Source: Hormoscilla sp. GM7CHS1pb
Lineage (GTDB): Bacteria; Cyanobacteriota; Cyanobacteriia; Cyanobacteriales; Desertifilaceae
Assembly: GCA_014323675.1 (NCBI GenBank)
Contig: JACONN010000002.1
Coordinates: 2,276,001 to 2,340,000 of the forward strand
Length of the DNA stretch: 64,000 nt
Direction: 5' to 3'
Below the pieces are notes generated by a model, which saw only the letters and a program-made list of their open reading frames with translations, ran no database searches and was not told where the DNA came from. Within the stretch, counting starts at the first letter, position 1. Every line of letters starts with the position of its first letter. Of the stretch, positions 19,111 to 26,951 are shown piece after piece. Position numbers and translations under genes: made by a program.

Positions 19111-20439
19111 ATGGACTGGACCACTCCTCTGCGATCGCTCCAAGCTGATTTTATCGCCCGCCTGCATTCCGATGCTGCTGTCTTGCATCACTTAACTAAT
19201 CCTCAACTGAGAGGATATTTTAGTGAAATGACGATCGTCTCTGGGGCGGAGTTGGCCCAAGTCCGCCAGGATTGCTGGTCTGTTGCTGACAGGTTGAAGC
19301 ATCTTTCCGGCCAGCCTATTTATGATGTCTTTATCTCTCATTTTTATGCGACAATGGGGGAGTTGGTGGCTAGGAAATATTTGGATGGTTTGGTTTCTCC
19401 TGTTGATAGTTTTTCGCGCAGCGATCGCCTCTTGCGGGTGAGTGTTGACAATGGCGGCGCGTATAGTATCCTGGTTAAAGTTGGTCACGGCCATGTGGAT
19501 GCTGTGAGATGGGAATTGCCCGCACAGTCCCTCGATAAAAATACTGTCTTGCTATGCATTTTGATTCGCGAACCCGTTACTGAAGCCCAACTGACATACC
19601 AGGTGGTTATGGCAGGCTTCCTCCCTTTTTATATGATTGCTTTTAATCATGGTATCGCTACTCTCGCCATCGGAGAACTCCTCTATGCTGGGGGCTTGAA
19701 GTCCTATTTAACCTCTCTATTCACTCAGCAGATCGCACCCGATCTGCGGCCAGTTTCTGTCCCCAATGTGGTACCCAAACCAAATAACTCGGAAGTCCCA
19801 ACGTGGCAATGTTTGCAGACTCTGAGAGGACATGCAGGTGCGGTAAGTTCTGTGGCTATTAGCCCTGATGGGCAAACTATTGCTAGCGGCAGTAGTGATA
19901 ATAATATTAAAATTTGGCAACTGTTGACAGGGTCACTCTTGCTGACCCTGACTGGACATGCTGATGCCGTTTTGTCTGTGGCTTTTAGCCCCGACGGTCT
20001 GTATCTTGCTAGTGGCAGTAAAGACAAAACTGTTAATATTTGGCATCTGGAAACGGGGTCTCTATGGCGCAGTATTTCCGGACATGCTGATGCTGTTGAC
20101 TCCGTCCTTTTTAGCTCCGATCGGAAGAAGATCGCAACTGGGGGTTGGGACGAGAAGATGAAAATTTGGCGTCTGGAAACGGGTGAACTTCTGCATACTA
20201 TGGACGGACATTCTCAGGTCGATCGCGCCTTCGCTATCAGTCCCGACGGCGAGACTATTACCAGTAGTAGTAGCCAGAATACCATCGAACTTTGGCATCT
20301 GAAAACTGGAAAACTGATCTGTTCTCTCCCAGGACATGCTGATGCTGTGGAGTCCGTCGCTTTCAGTGCTGATGGGCAATTTTTGGTCAGCGGTAGCAGG
20401 GATAAGACTATTAAAGTTTGGCGACGCGGTAGTAGTTAG
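19111..20439 (+). CDS. WD40-repeat protein with an uncharacterised N-terminal domain
   Basis: 442 aa. Residues about 1-225 form a domain that I do not recognise, containing VSVDNGGAYSILVKVGHGHV and LLYAGGLKSYLTSLF. Residues 230-442 carry five WD40 units starting WQCLQTLRGHAGAVSSVAIS, each with GH...SV.FS.DG....SGS.D.TIK.W. Five units are fewer than a full seven-bladed propeller, so the protein may oligomerise or the gene may be shortened. It is predicted cytosolic with no membrane segment. It lies between two copies of an unknown minus-strand gene (18528-18894 and 20497-20988), which suggests a conserved pairing that was duplicated. Confidence 0.85.
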   Translation: MDWTTPLRSLQADFIARLHSDAAVLHHLTNPQLRGYFSEMTIVSGAELAQVRQDCWSVADRLKHLSGQPIYDVFISHFYATMGELVARKYLDGLVSPVDSFSRSDRLLRVSVDNGGAYSILVKVGHGHVDAVRWELPAQSLDKNTVLLCILIREPVTEAQLTYQVVMAGFLPFYMIAFNHGIATLAIGELLYAGGLKSYLTSLFTQQIAPDLRPVSVPNVVPKPNNSEVPTWQCLQTLRGHAGAVSSVAISPDGQTIASGSSDNNIKIWQLLTGSLLLTLTGHADAVLSVAFSPDGLYLASGSKDKTVNIWHLETGSLWRSISGHADAVDSVLFSSDRKKIATGGWDEKMKIWRLETGELLHTMDGHSQVDRAFAISPDGETITSSSSQNTIELWHLKTGKLICSLPGHADAVESVAFSADGQFLVSGSRDKTIKVWRRGSS

Positions 20440-20496
20440 CCCAAAAAAATGGGGGAAATGGGTATGCCATATTTGGGTTACGATCAAAATATGGCG

Positions 20497-20988
20497 TTAG
20501 CAACGGTACTCTCGTACTTGGTGGAAAGTGACAACAACGCTATAATCTACTCGATCGCAGTTGACTTCAAAGCGGCGCTGGGGATACAGTAGTTTCAGAC
20601 TGCTTTCCCACATCTGGGCGATCGCCTTTCCCAGATAAAAAATATTTTCCGTACCTACGGCCTCGGATCCTGGGAGCATGTCATCTATGTGCTGATGGTT
20701 GATTACCTGCTCAATTGAGGTAATGTCGTTTCCTAGCTTGGCTTTCCACTGCTCGTATATCTGGCGATCGAACGCTGATGATAAAAATATACCACCTTCA
20801 TGCTCGATCGTATCGGGCCAGAATAGTTGAGTGAAAGCTATGGCAAGTTCGACGTTAGCGACTCCAAACAGATAGTCCCAGAGGGAAAAGTCATCATTGT
20901 TAACTTTTTTCCACTGCTGGAAGTCCGGAAGCTTGTCTGGGTTCAATTTTGATATCTGTTGTCTGGACATCTTTTGATATGATATCAT
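20497..20988 (-). CDS. Conserved hypothetical protein (intact member of the paralogue pair)
   Basis: 163 aa, soluble, no membrane segment. Notable segments: MISYQKMSRQQISKLNPDKL, LPDFQQWKKVNNDDFSLWDY, NVELAIAFTQLFWPDTIEHE, and a C-terminal YSVVVTFHQVREYRC. I do not recognise the family. It converges with the WD40 gene (58 bp apart). A frameshifted copy lies on the other side of that gene, and conservation between the two copies at the protein level shows that it is a real coding family. Confidence 0.7.
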   Translation of the reverse strand: MISYQKMSRQQISKLNPDKLPDFQQWKKVNNDDFSLWDYLFGVANVELAIAFTQLFWPDTIEHEGGIFLSSAFDRQIYEQWKAKLGNDITSIEQVINHQHIDDMLPGSEAVGTENIFYLGKAIAQMWESSLKLLYPQRRFEVNCDRVDYSVVVTFHQVREYRC

Positions 20989-21024
20989 TTATCTCGTTAT
21001 ATCGCCGAGGGTGCGAAGCTGACT

Positions 21025-21213
21025 ATGTCTCAAAATCATCGTAACTCTAATCCTATCTATCTGCTAGGCGCGATCGTAGGCCTAATTACTGTCCTGACTT
21101 ACATGGGAATCAAACCTTATTCTACTCTTTCTGTTGAGACGACAACCCAGCCAACTCCTGAATCAACGAATAAGCCAACTCAAGATCCTACTCCGGTAGT
21201 GATAAATATGTAG
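21025..21213 (+). pseudogene. Small membrane-anchored protein, 3' end replaced by IS1
   Basis: 62 aa as given: a short polar N-terminus, one hydrophobic segment IYLLGAIVGLITVLTYMGIK, then a Thr/Pro-rich extracytoplasmic tail. The last codons (VVINM) and the stop are contributed by the left end of the IS1 element starting at 21195, so the original protein was probably longer. The family is unknown. Confidence 0.45.
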
Positions 21214-21348
21214 TGATATAACATTTTATCCCTCTATTAATCCTTGCTTTTCAAAGGGATAATATAACATTTTTCATTACCATTGATAAGTTTAATTTAT
21301 CAAAAATATCAGAGATAATCATGTATAATTAGTTGTCACAATGCTATA

Positions 21349-22173
21349 TTGTTATTGGTAAAAACAATGTCTAAATTTATGAACACATCATCAGATTTAT
21401 GCTTGCGACCTTCTTGTCCCCACTGTCAAAGTGAGCGAACAGTAAAAAACGGTAGGGGCGAAGCATTCGGGGCTAAAAATTTCGTCTCCGTTGCCGTCAT
21501 TTTGCCCGAAGGCTTCGCCCAAAAACATAAGTGTAAAGACTGTGGCAGGCAATTTGTTGAAAACCCTACCAATAAAACGATATCATCAGAAACAAAAAAG
21601 AAAATAGATGACCTTTTACTTGAGAGAATTTCTTGAGCTGGAATTGCACGTCAAGTTGGAGTTTCCAAAACTTTGCTCCAAGATTATGTTAATAAAAAAT
21701 CTGCGGAAACTCCGCGTGAGATAAAGGTTTTAGACAAGCCAAAAGGGAAAATGACTATTGAATGTGATGAAATGTGGTCTTTTGTGGAGAATGTGGAGAA
21801 TAAAGAAAATAAGCAATGGATTTGGTTAGCGTTAGATACAAAAACTAGAGAAATAGTTGGAGTTTATGTGGGCGAGCGCAGTCGGGAATCGGCAAAAAAA
21901 TTGTGGAAATCTTTACCTCCTGTTTATCGGCAATGTGCAGTTTTTTACACAGATTTTTGGGAAGCTTATAACACAGTAATCCCCAAAAAACGTCATAAAC
22001 CAGTAGGTAAAGAAACTGGAAAAACTAATCATATTGAAAGGCTAAACAACACATTAAGACAAAGAATTAGTCGTTTGGTTCGTAAAACATTATCATTCTC
22101 CAAGAAACTAGAAAATCACATCGGAGCTATTTGGTATTTTGTACATTATTACAACAAATGTTTATCGGGATAG
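21349..22173 (+). pseudogene. IS1-family transposase with an in-frame TGA and a palindrome insertion
   Basis: The N-terminal zinc-finger/HTH part has CPHCQSERTVKNG ... KHKCKDCGRQFVENP. The catalytic part (IECDEMWSFVENVENKENKQ, AVFYTDFWEAYNTVIP, NHIERLNNTLRQRISRLVRK) supplies the DDE residues. A TGA at 21634-21636 interrupts the frame just before AGIARQVGVSKTLLQDYV; both sides are in one register, so it is a point mutation. Between VKNG and QKHKCKDC, where related InsA proteins have only a few residues, a palindromic repeat adds about 22 codons. Confidence 0.85.
21454..21522. repeat. Palindromic repeat inserted in the IS1 transposase coding sequence
   Basis: The left arm GGGGCGAAGCATTCGGGG pairs with the right arm CCCGAAGGCTTCGCCC across a spacer of about 35 nt. 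This repeat type is widespread between genes in filamentous cyanobacteria. Here it lies within codons of the zinc-finger region and keeps the frame open (GEAFGAKNFVSVAVILPEGF). Confidence 0.8.
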
Positions 22174-22206
22174 ATAATGCATCACTACATATTTATCACC
22201 ACCCGG

Positions 22207-23331
22207 AAATGAGATGATGGCCGAGTCGCGCAGTGTTGGTATTAACGATCTCCCAGCGAGAAGTGAGCTGGAAACCTTTGAGCAAACGGATCTGGAACTG
22301 ACGCTGGTAGATACCGGCTTGGACACGTCTCACCGGTCGGAGGATATATTCGGAAATGAGATGATGGCCGAGTCGCGCAGTGTTGGTATTAACGATCTCC
22401 CTCCGTTCATCACCAGCCCGATGCCGGATCTGGGCTACGGATCTGGGCTTTGAAGTTCAACCGGTGAAATAGATGACCTTTTCTTCAATAACTGGTTGAT
22501 TGGGCGTTGCACAAAACAGCAAAGATAATGAATCTTTTGGCCCTCCTCTGTGGCCAAATCAGGACGCGAACAACGAGCAGATCCGTGCGTTCCTAGAACC
22601 AGGGGAATATTTCCTGCAAGTGACTAACTTGCCCCAGAAGAAGGGGTGCTGGCTTCGGCAGGACCGACGGCCTTGAGAAGGGATTCCAATGGCAATTCCA
22701 TGACCGTTACAGGTGAGGCTACCATCAACAGCAACCCTACGATCCAGGGACTGTACAATATGGACCTGCAATACTTCTACGACACGATGATTCACGAGTT
22801 CGGTCACGTGCTGGGGTTCTTTGGCGGCAGCTCGCAGACCACAGGCTTGCGAGGCGCTAGCTCTACCAGAGGTACCAGAGGGACCAGAAGCTCACAACGA
22901 GTGGTATCTTTGCCCTCCTTGACCGATCGGAACTTAGTTACGGAGGATGAGACTAATCCAGTATACAATGCCGATACCTTCGCAGGCATAAGTACTTAGG
23001 CAAAATTAATTTTATATGAGATCGCCGCCTCCCAAGCGTTGCAGTCCGATTCGATATAAAAATAATTTTGCACGACTACTTAGCTTATGGAGAACTGCTG
23101 GAAACCTTTGAGCCAACGGCCCTGGAACTGACGCGGGGTGCAGGTTCCGGCTCGGACTTGTCTCACTGGCGGGAGAATGTGTTCGGAAATGAGATGATGA
23201 CAGATTCGGGCAGTGCTGGTATTAACGAGCTCCTCGGTTCAATCACCATCGGGGCGATGCGGGATCTGGGCTTTAACGTCAACTACGATGCAGCGGAACC
23301 CTATAGGCTACCCCATATGCTGGAAATGTAG
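22207..23331 (+). pseudogene. Leishmanolysin-like (M8-type) metallopeptidase, broken into pieces
   Basis: The piece at 22646-22999 has LASAGPTALRRDSNGNSMTV, then TMIHEFGHVLGFFGG, the HEXXHXXGXX zinc motif of metzincins. The piece at 23068-23331 has GNEMMTDSGSAGINELLGSI and IGAMRDLGFNVNYDAAEPY, the usual C-terminal end of this domain. 22214-22453 holds a partially duplicated copy of that end (two GNEMMAESRSVGIND-like units). 22560-22640 encodes EQIRAFLEPGEYFLQVTNLP, a PPC-like segment. A MITE at 22993-23082 splits the peptidase domain. Clearly inactive. Confidence 0.75.
22993..23082. mobile_element. MITE-like element (copy 2), inserted in the peptidase pseudogene
   Basis: The left end AGTACTTAGGCAAAATTAAT and the right end (other strand) AGTAGTCGTGCAAAATTATT have the same termini as the IS630 at 56.0-57.1 kb. 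The core (CGCCTCCCAAGCGTTGCAGT) matches copy 1 at 13775-13866. Confidence 0.75.
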
Positions 23332-23503
23332 GGTGGGCACCGCCCACCAGAGCGGTCAAAACCAGAACTGTAGAGGTGGTCCGCGCGTGGGGCCAGAAAC
23401 CCGGTTTCTTCGATATATTAGGCATTAATTATTGACTAAAAGCAGTTTCATCCATAACGCAACCCCACGGGGTTGAACATGAGACTTGAGGAGAAAAACC
23501 ACT

Positions 23504-23782
23504 ATGCTTCTGACAATCGACATCCCTGATGACATCGCCCAACAACTCACCGAAACATCCGACCAGTTGCGGTGTCGCCTACTCGAACTCCTAGTTATCG
23601 AAGCCTACCGCACCGAACGCATTACCCACTTTCAGGTTGGACAACTGCTCGAACTCCCCTCCCGTTGGGCAGTTGATGCATTCCTTAAAACTCACCATGC
23701 TTACCTCCACTACAACAAAGAAGATTTGGAAAGCGATCGGGAAACCCTGCGCCAGTTGAGAGCCAAGAACGCCTTGCGGTGA
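23504..23782 (+). CDS. UPF0175-family protein (putative antitoxin)
   Basis: 92 aa from the ATG at 23504, which follows a GAGGAG ribosome binding site by 10 bp; the upstream ATG at 23486 lacks this. Features: MLLTIDIPDDIAQQL, LELLVIEAYRTERITHFQVG, and a helix-turn-helix region QLLELPSRWAVDAFLKTHHA, then YLHYNKEDLESDRETLRQL. This matches UPF0175, small HTH proteins that usually accompany a DUF3368/PIN toxin. No toxin gene follows in this window, so it is an orphan antitoxin. One Pro-Ser insertion before RWAVDAFL is slightly unusual. Confidence 0.8.
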   Translation: MLLTIDIPDDIAQQLTETSDQLRCRLLELLVIEAYRTERITHFQVGQLLELPSRWAVDAFLKTHHAYLHYNKEDLESDRETLRQLRAKNALR

Positions 23783-24016
23783 GCGTATCCTACCCATAGT
23801 CCCAGTCGAACCGCGTCAGTCACTTCGCACTTCACCCGCCGGGGGTTGCAAAGATACTGTGGGGCAATCAACTGGGGGTGTAACCCCAATACAGCCAAAC
23901 CCTCACCAAGAGAGGACTTTCTCCCCACTCCCCCGGGCAGGTCAGCGGTACATTCTCTTGGCTTAACTGATGACACGCCCTAGTTCGTTAAGTTTAAATT
24001 TCACCAGTTTTGTGTT
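23783..24016. other. Intergenic region, no gene seen
   Basis: Includes a CCGCCGGGGGTTGCAAAG repeat fragment similar to that at 59205 and some low-complexity C-rich sequence. It is probably the promoter region of the RTX gene. Confidence 0.4.
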
Positions 24017-25735
24017 ATGATTTTAGAAACCTCTCACTGGGGCTTTTTTGAACCAAACTTAAAACAAGGATCGACTGGAATGATTATAGGTGACAGTAGT
24101 AATAATGTATTAGTGCGAAACGTTCGGGCGTAAGCGGGAAATGTGGTTCCATTAGCCAACAAGACCTGTGATAGCTCAAACTGGTCTCATCAGCCAGGGA
24201 ACTATGGAATCTTTGTGGGTCCAAACCCCACCCTCCGGATACGGGAGGTAAACCGGTCCCGACTGCTGCGGAGTGACATCACCGGCGGTGGAGAGCAGGG
24301 ACTAAAATGTAGGACATCTGGCAGCCTAAAGCTGGAGAGTCCGCGCTTGTTAGATGCTCATGGTCAACGATAAGTGAATCTGTATAAGCCTCGTCATATT
24401 CTACCAGCGAAATAAGGCTGATACGCTGGAGCCAAAAGGCTATGGAGGAACGTGAGTAGTTGTTTTTACTGGCTGCTCCGTATCACAAATTCCCCCGGGG
24501 TAATGCAGGGGCCTAAAAGCATCATATGGATTCTATGGAACGTTATAACCTTTGTTGTGCAATCCATGGACCGGCAAAACCGCTCTCATTAGGCGATTAA
24601 CCGACCAGGGGATAAGTCAGATGATAAGCGAAAGCCAACAGGGGAGGGATGTCCTAAAAAGCCAAAGCCTAGGGTAATGCCTAGGATATGCTGACGTCGG
24701 ACGGTGATAACAGGAATGAACTGAACAAGTACCTCTGAGCATCACGGGGACCAACTCCTTAGAGTTAGGTTATGATTTCTGGTAAAACTAGCCAGGATAG
24801 GAGCGAAAGGAACGGACATGAGGCAGAAGGGAGGGAAACCCCAGAAGCTACCCGAAAGGGCCTGTTACCCAGGAGCCTCCTGCGATGAAAGTTGCAAGTC
24901 CGGTTTTGAAAGGGAGGATTGGGAGGCGACTCCCAGTTCGACCCCACCCTATGCTCATCGGCACCCCGATGTCCCTTCATGGTCGGAAATGGTCTTTGGT
25001 CGTTCGGGGAACGACACCATCTATGGTAATGAAGGGAGTGATAAACTCAATGGTGAATCGGGGGACGACGTCCTCTACGGTCATAGGGGGAACGACTGGG
25101 TACTCGATGGTGGTGAGGGGAATGATTTTCTCTCTGGTAATCAAGGGAACGACCACCTCTATGGTCGTTCGGGGGACGATACCCTCTATGGTGGTAAAGA
25201 TAACGACGTCCTCTATGGTAATGATGGGAATGATTTCCTCTCTGGCGATCTAGGGACAGATGATCTCTATGGTGGTGATGGGGACGACAGGCTCTTTGGT
25301 CGTTCGGGGGACGATTACCTCTATGGTGGTTCGCAGAACGATTACTTATCTGGTGAATCGGGGAACGACTGGTTCTATGGTGGTGAGGGGAACGACACCC
25401 TTGATGGTGGTGAGGGGAACGACACCCTCTTTGGTCAATCGGGGAACGACACCCTCTTTGGTGGATCGGGTGCAGATCGGTTTGTTTTCCTAAGTAGTGG
25501 CCAAAGTGACTACGATATAGTTCTTGACTTCGACGGTAGCCAAGGGGATCATCTCCAATTGCTACATGGTGACTACCAGCTACAGTACGTATCTACTGGA
25601 GAATTCGTGGGATCCACTAATCTATCCCAAAATGGCAATCTAGTTGCTATTCTCAAAGACATTAGTATCCCTCAAGCCCAAGAGATTCTCCAGGATTTGA
25701 CCATGGGCAATGTATATAGCATTTCTCTGATATGA
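24017..25735 (+). CDS. RTX (haemolysin-type calcium-binding repeat) protein, split by a group II intron
   Basis: Exon 1 (24017-24112) reads MILETSHWGFFEP ... TGMIIGDSSNNVL; an internal ATG at 24080 has an AAGGA box and is an alternative start. Exon 2 (24953-25735) continues AHRHPDVPSWSEMVFGRSGN and then about 17 GG.GND.L.G nonapeptide units (GNDTIYGNEGSDKLNGESGD and so on), ending with the usual RTX C-terminal module RFVFLSSGQSDYDIVLDFDG. Joining the exons at the predicted intron ends keeps the frame: 96 nt + 783 nt, about 292 aa. The repeats bind Ca2+ and such proteins are typically secreted by type I systems; no signal peptide is visible. Without splicing, translation stops 8 codons into the intron. 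Confidence 0.8.
24113..24952 (+). mobile_element. ORF-less group II intron inserted in the RTX gene
   Basis: The 5' end GTGCGAAACG fits the GUGYG consensus. Domain V at 24873-24907 begins GAGCCTCCTGCGATGAAAGT and continues TGCAAGTCCGGTTTTG. A domain VI-like hairpin (GGGAGGCGACTCCC) is followed by the 3' end ACCCTAT. Internal segments (CATCTGGCAGCC, CCAGCG..AAGGCTGA.ACGCTGG, GATGATAAGCGAAAGCC..) are shared with the introns at 33.1-36.3 kb. At 840 nt it has no reverse transcriptase, so splicing or mobility would need a protein in trans. Its domain V has three apparent mismatches (CTCC against the expected CGGA), so activity is uncertain. Confidence 0.8.
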
Positions 25736-26254
25736 GGCTCTTCTCAATCTATGAAGTTATAGCTGACCGTTTTCACGTGACTAAGCAAGCCCTTGCGAAA
25801 GTGGGATGCACCCAATATTATCGGTGTTAAATAAAAGTAAATATGTGCTTTTAAAAAATGAAAAAGACCTTAAAGAAGAACAAAAAAATAAGCTGAAAGA
25901 AATTCAAGAAAAACTGCCCAAATTAGGAAAAATGCACCATCTAAAGGAGCAGCTACGCATGATATATGAGAGTGACGAAAAGTCGGGAAATACTACCTTA
26001 CAACTCCTAGATTGGATCCTAGAGGCAAGAGAGTATTTTTCCGAAAGCGTAAAGACAATTATTCGATGGTTCGGAGAAATTGTAGGTTATTTTGAATCGG
26101 GGACAACTCAAGGGACTGTGGAAGGAATAAATAACCGTCTCAAGTTAATTAAACGTAAGGGATATGGATTCAGAAATTTTGAAAATTTTCGCTTGCGTAG
26201 TCTCCTTTCCTGGTGCTTTTAGCTTCAATCTAGCATACTAGATTGAGAAGAGCC
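25736..26254 (+). mobile_element. ISL3-family remnant
   Basis: Both ends carry GGCTCTTCTCAATCT as an inverted repeat (25736-25750 and 26240-26254), the ISL3-type terminus. The inside is only about 520 bp, so most of the transposase has been deleted. Confidence 0.75.
25752..26222 (+). pseudogene. ISL3 transposase, C-terminal remnant
   Basis: A short upstream frame reads VIADRFHVTKQA (catalytic Asp region of DDE_Tnp_ISL3), then a junction at about 25795 (GCGAAAGTGGGATGCACCC, also found in the IS630 at 57027). The 138-aa frame from 25806 follows: LSVLNKSKYVLLKNEKDLKE ... YFESGTTQGTVEGINNRLKL, then IKRKGYGFRNFENFRLR, the conserved ISL3 C-terminus containing the final Glu. Confidence 0.75.
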
Positions 26255-26951
26255 TGATATGATGTCGGAGATTCTCTCGTTCCCTGCCTTCGTCAGGGAA
26301 CGTCCAGCAGGAGACTCTGCCTCGGGAAGAGGCAGAGTCTCCTGATAATCATTCCCAGGTTCTACCTGGGAATGAGAGGAAACCAGTTGATAAAAATGGG
26401 ATACCCCAGCCCCCGGATCCCCCCTGGGGGGGTTTTGGGGGGATCATCCCCTATGCAACTATTTTTGACCACACCCAAACTATAGCGTCACAGTTTTCCC
26501 CCGTGGCCGAAACCACCCCAGTCAAAACTATAGCGCAACAGTTTCCCCCGTGGCCTCAACAGCCCCAGTCAAAACTATAGCGTCACCCTCTGGAGACGTC
26601 CGAAGAGTATTTTCCACAAGGTGCCATCCCGCCAGTTTCCGAGATTATACATAAATATGATATGTACTTAAATTAAGTGAGATCGCCATTGTTTTTTCTA
26701 TCCAGAGAGTTAATCATCAAGGGGTGCATCTCATATTTGCGTTGCCGCCCGAACCCGTTCCCAGGCAGAGCCGTGGGAACGAGGGGTCCGACTACAGATA
26801 ACGCACCTACCGTCGTCATTTTCAACAAGAATTGGTTCCGTAATCTCCCAATTATACTCCCCCCTCGCAATGACATATTGGCTGCATGAAAAAACGCAGT
26901 TCCCGATCGTTAGCAGTATAGATGTAGCACCGCCCACCAAGGAGTTGTAAT
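26255..26951. repeat. Gene-free region with hairpin and three-fold direct repeat
   Basis: 26308-26344 is a perfect 15-bp-arm hairpin, CAGGAGACTCTGCCT / AGGCAGAGTCTCCTG. About 26471-26595 contains three copies of AAACTATAGCG(T/C)(C/A)ACAGTTT followed by CCCCCGTGGCC. 26749-26790 has a CGTTCCCAGGCAGAGCC-type palindrome. It ends in the likely leader of the haemagglutinin gene. Confidence 0.6.

Larger units (their letters stand above)
21195..22206 (+). mobile_element. IS1-family insertion sequence
   Basis: Terminal inverted repeats: the left end starts GGTAGTGATAAATATGTAGT; the right end, read on the other strand, starts GGTGGTGATAAATATGTAGT. They enclose an IS1-type transposase. The flanking 8-9 bp on the two sides do not match, so the element is no longer at its original insertion or one flank has been rearranged. 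Confidence 0.85.
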
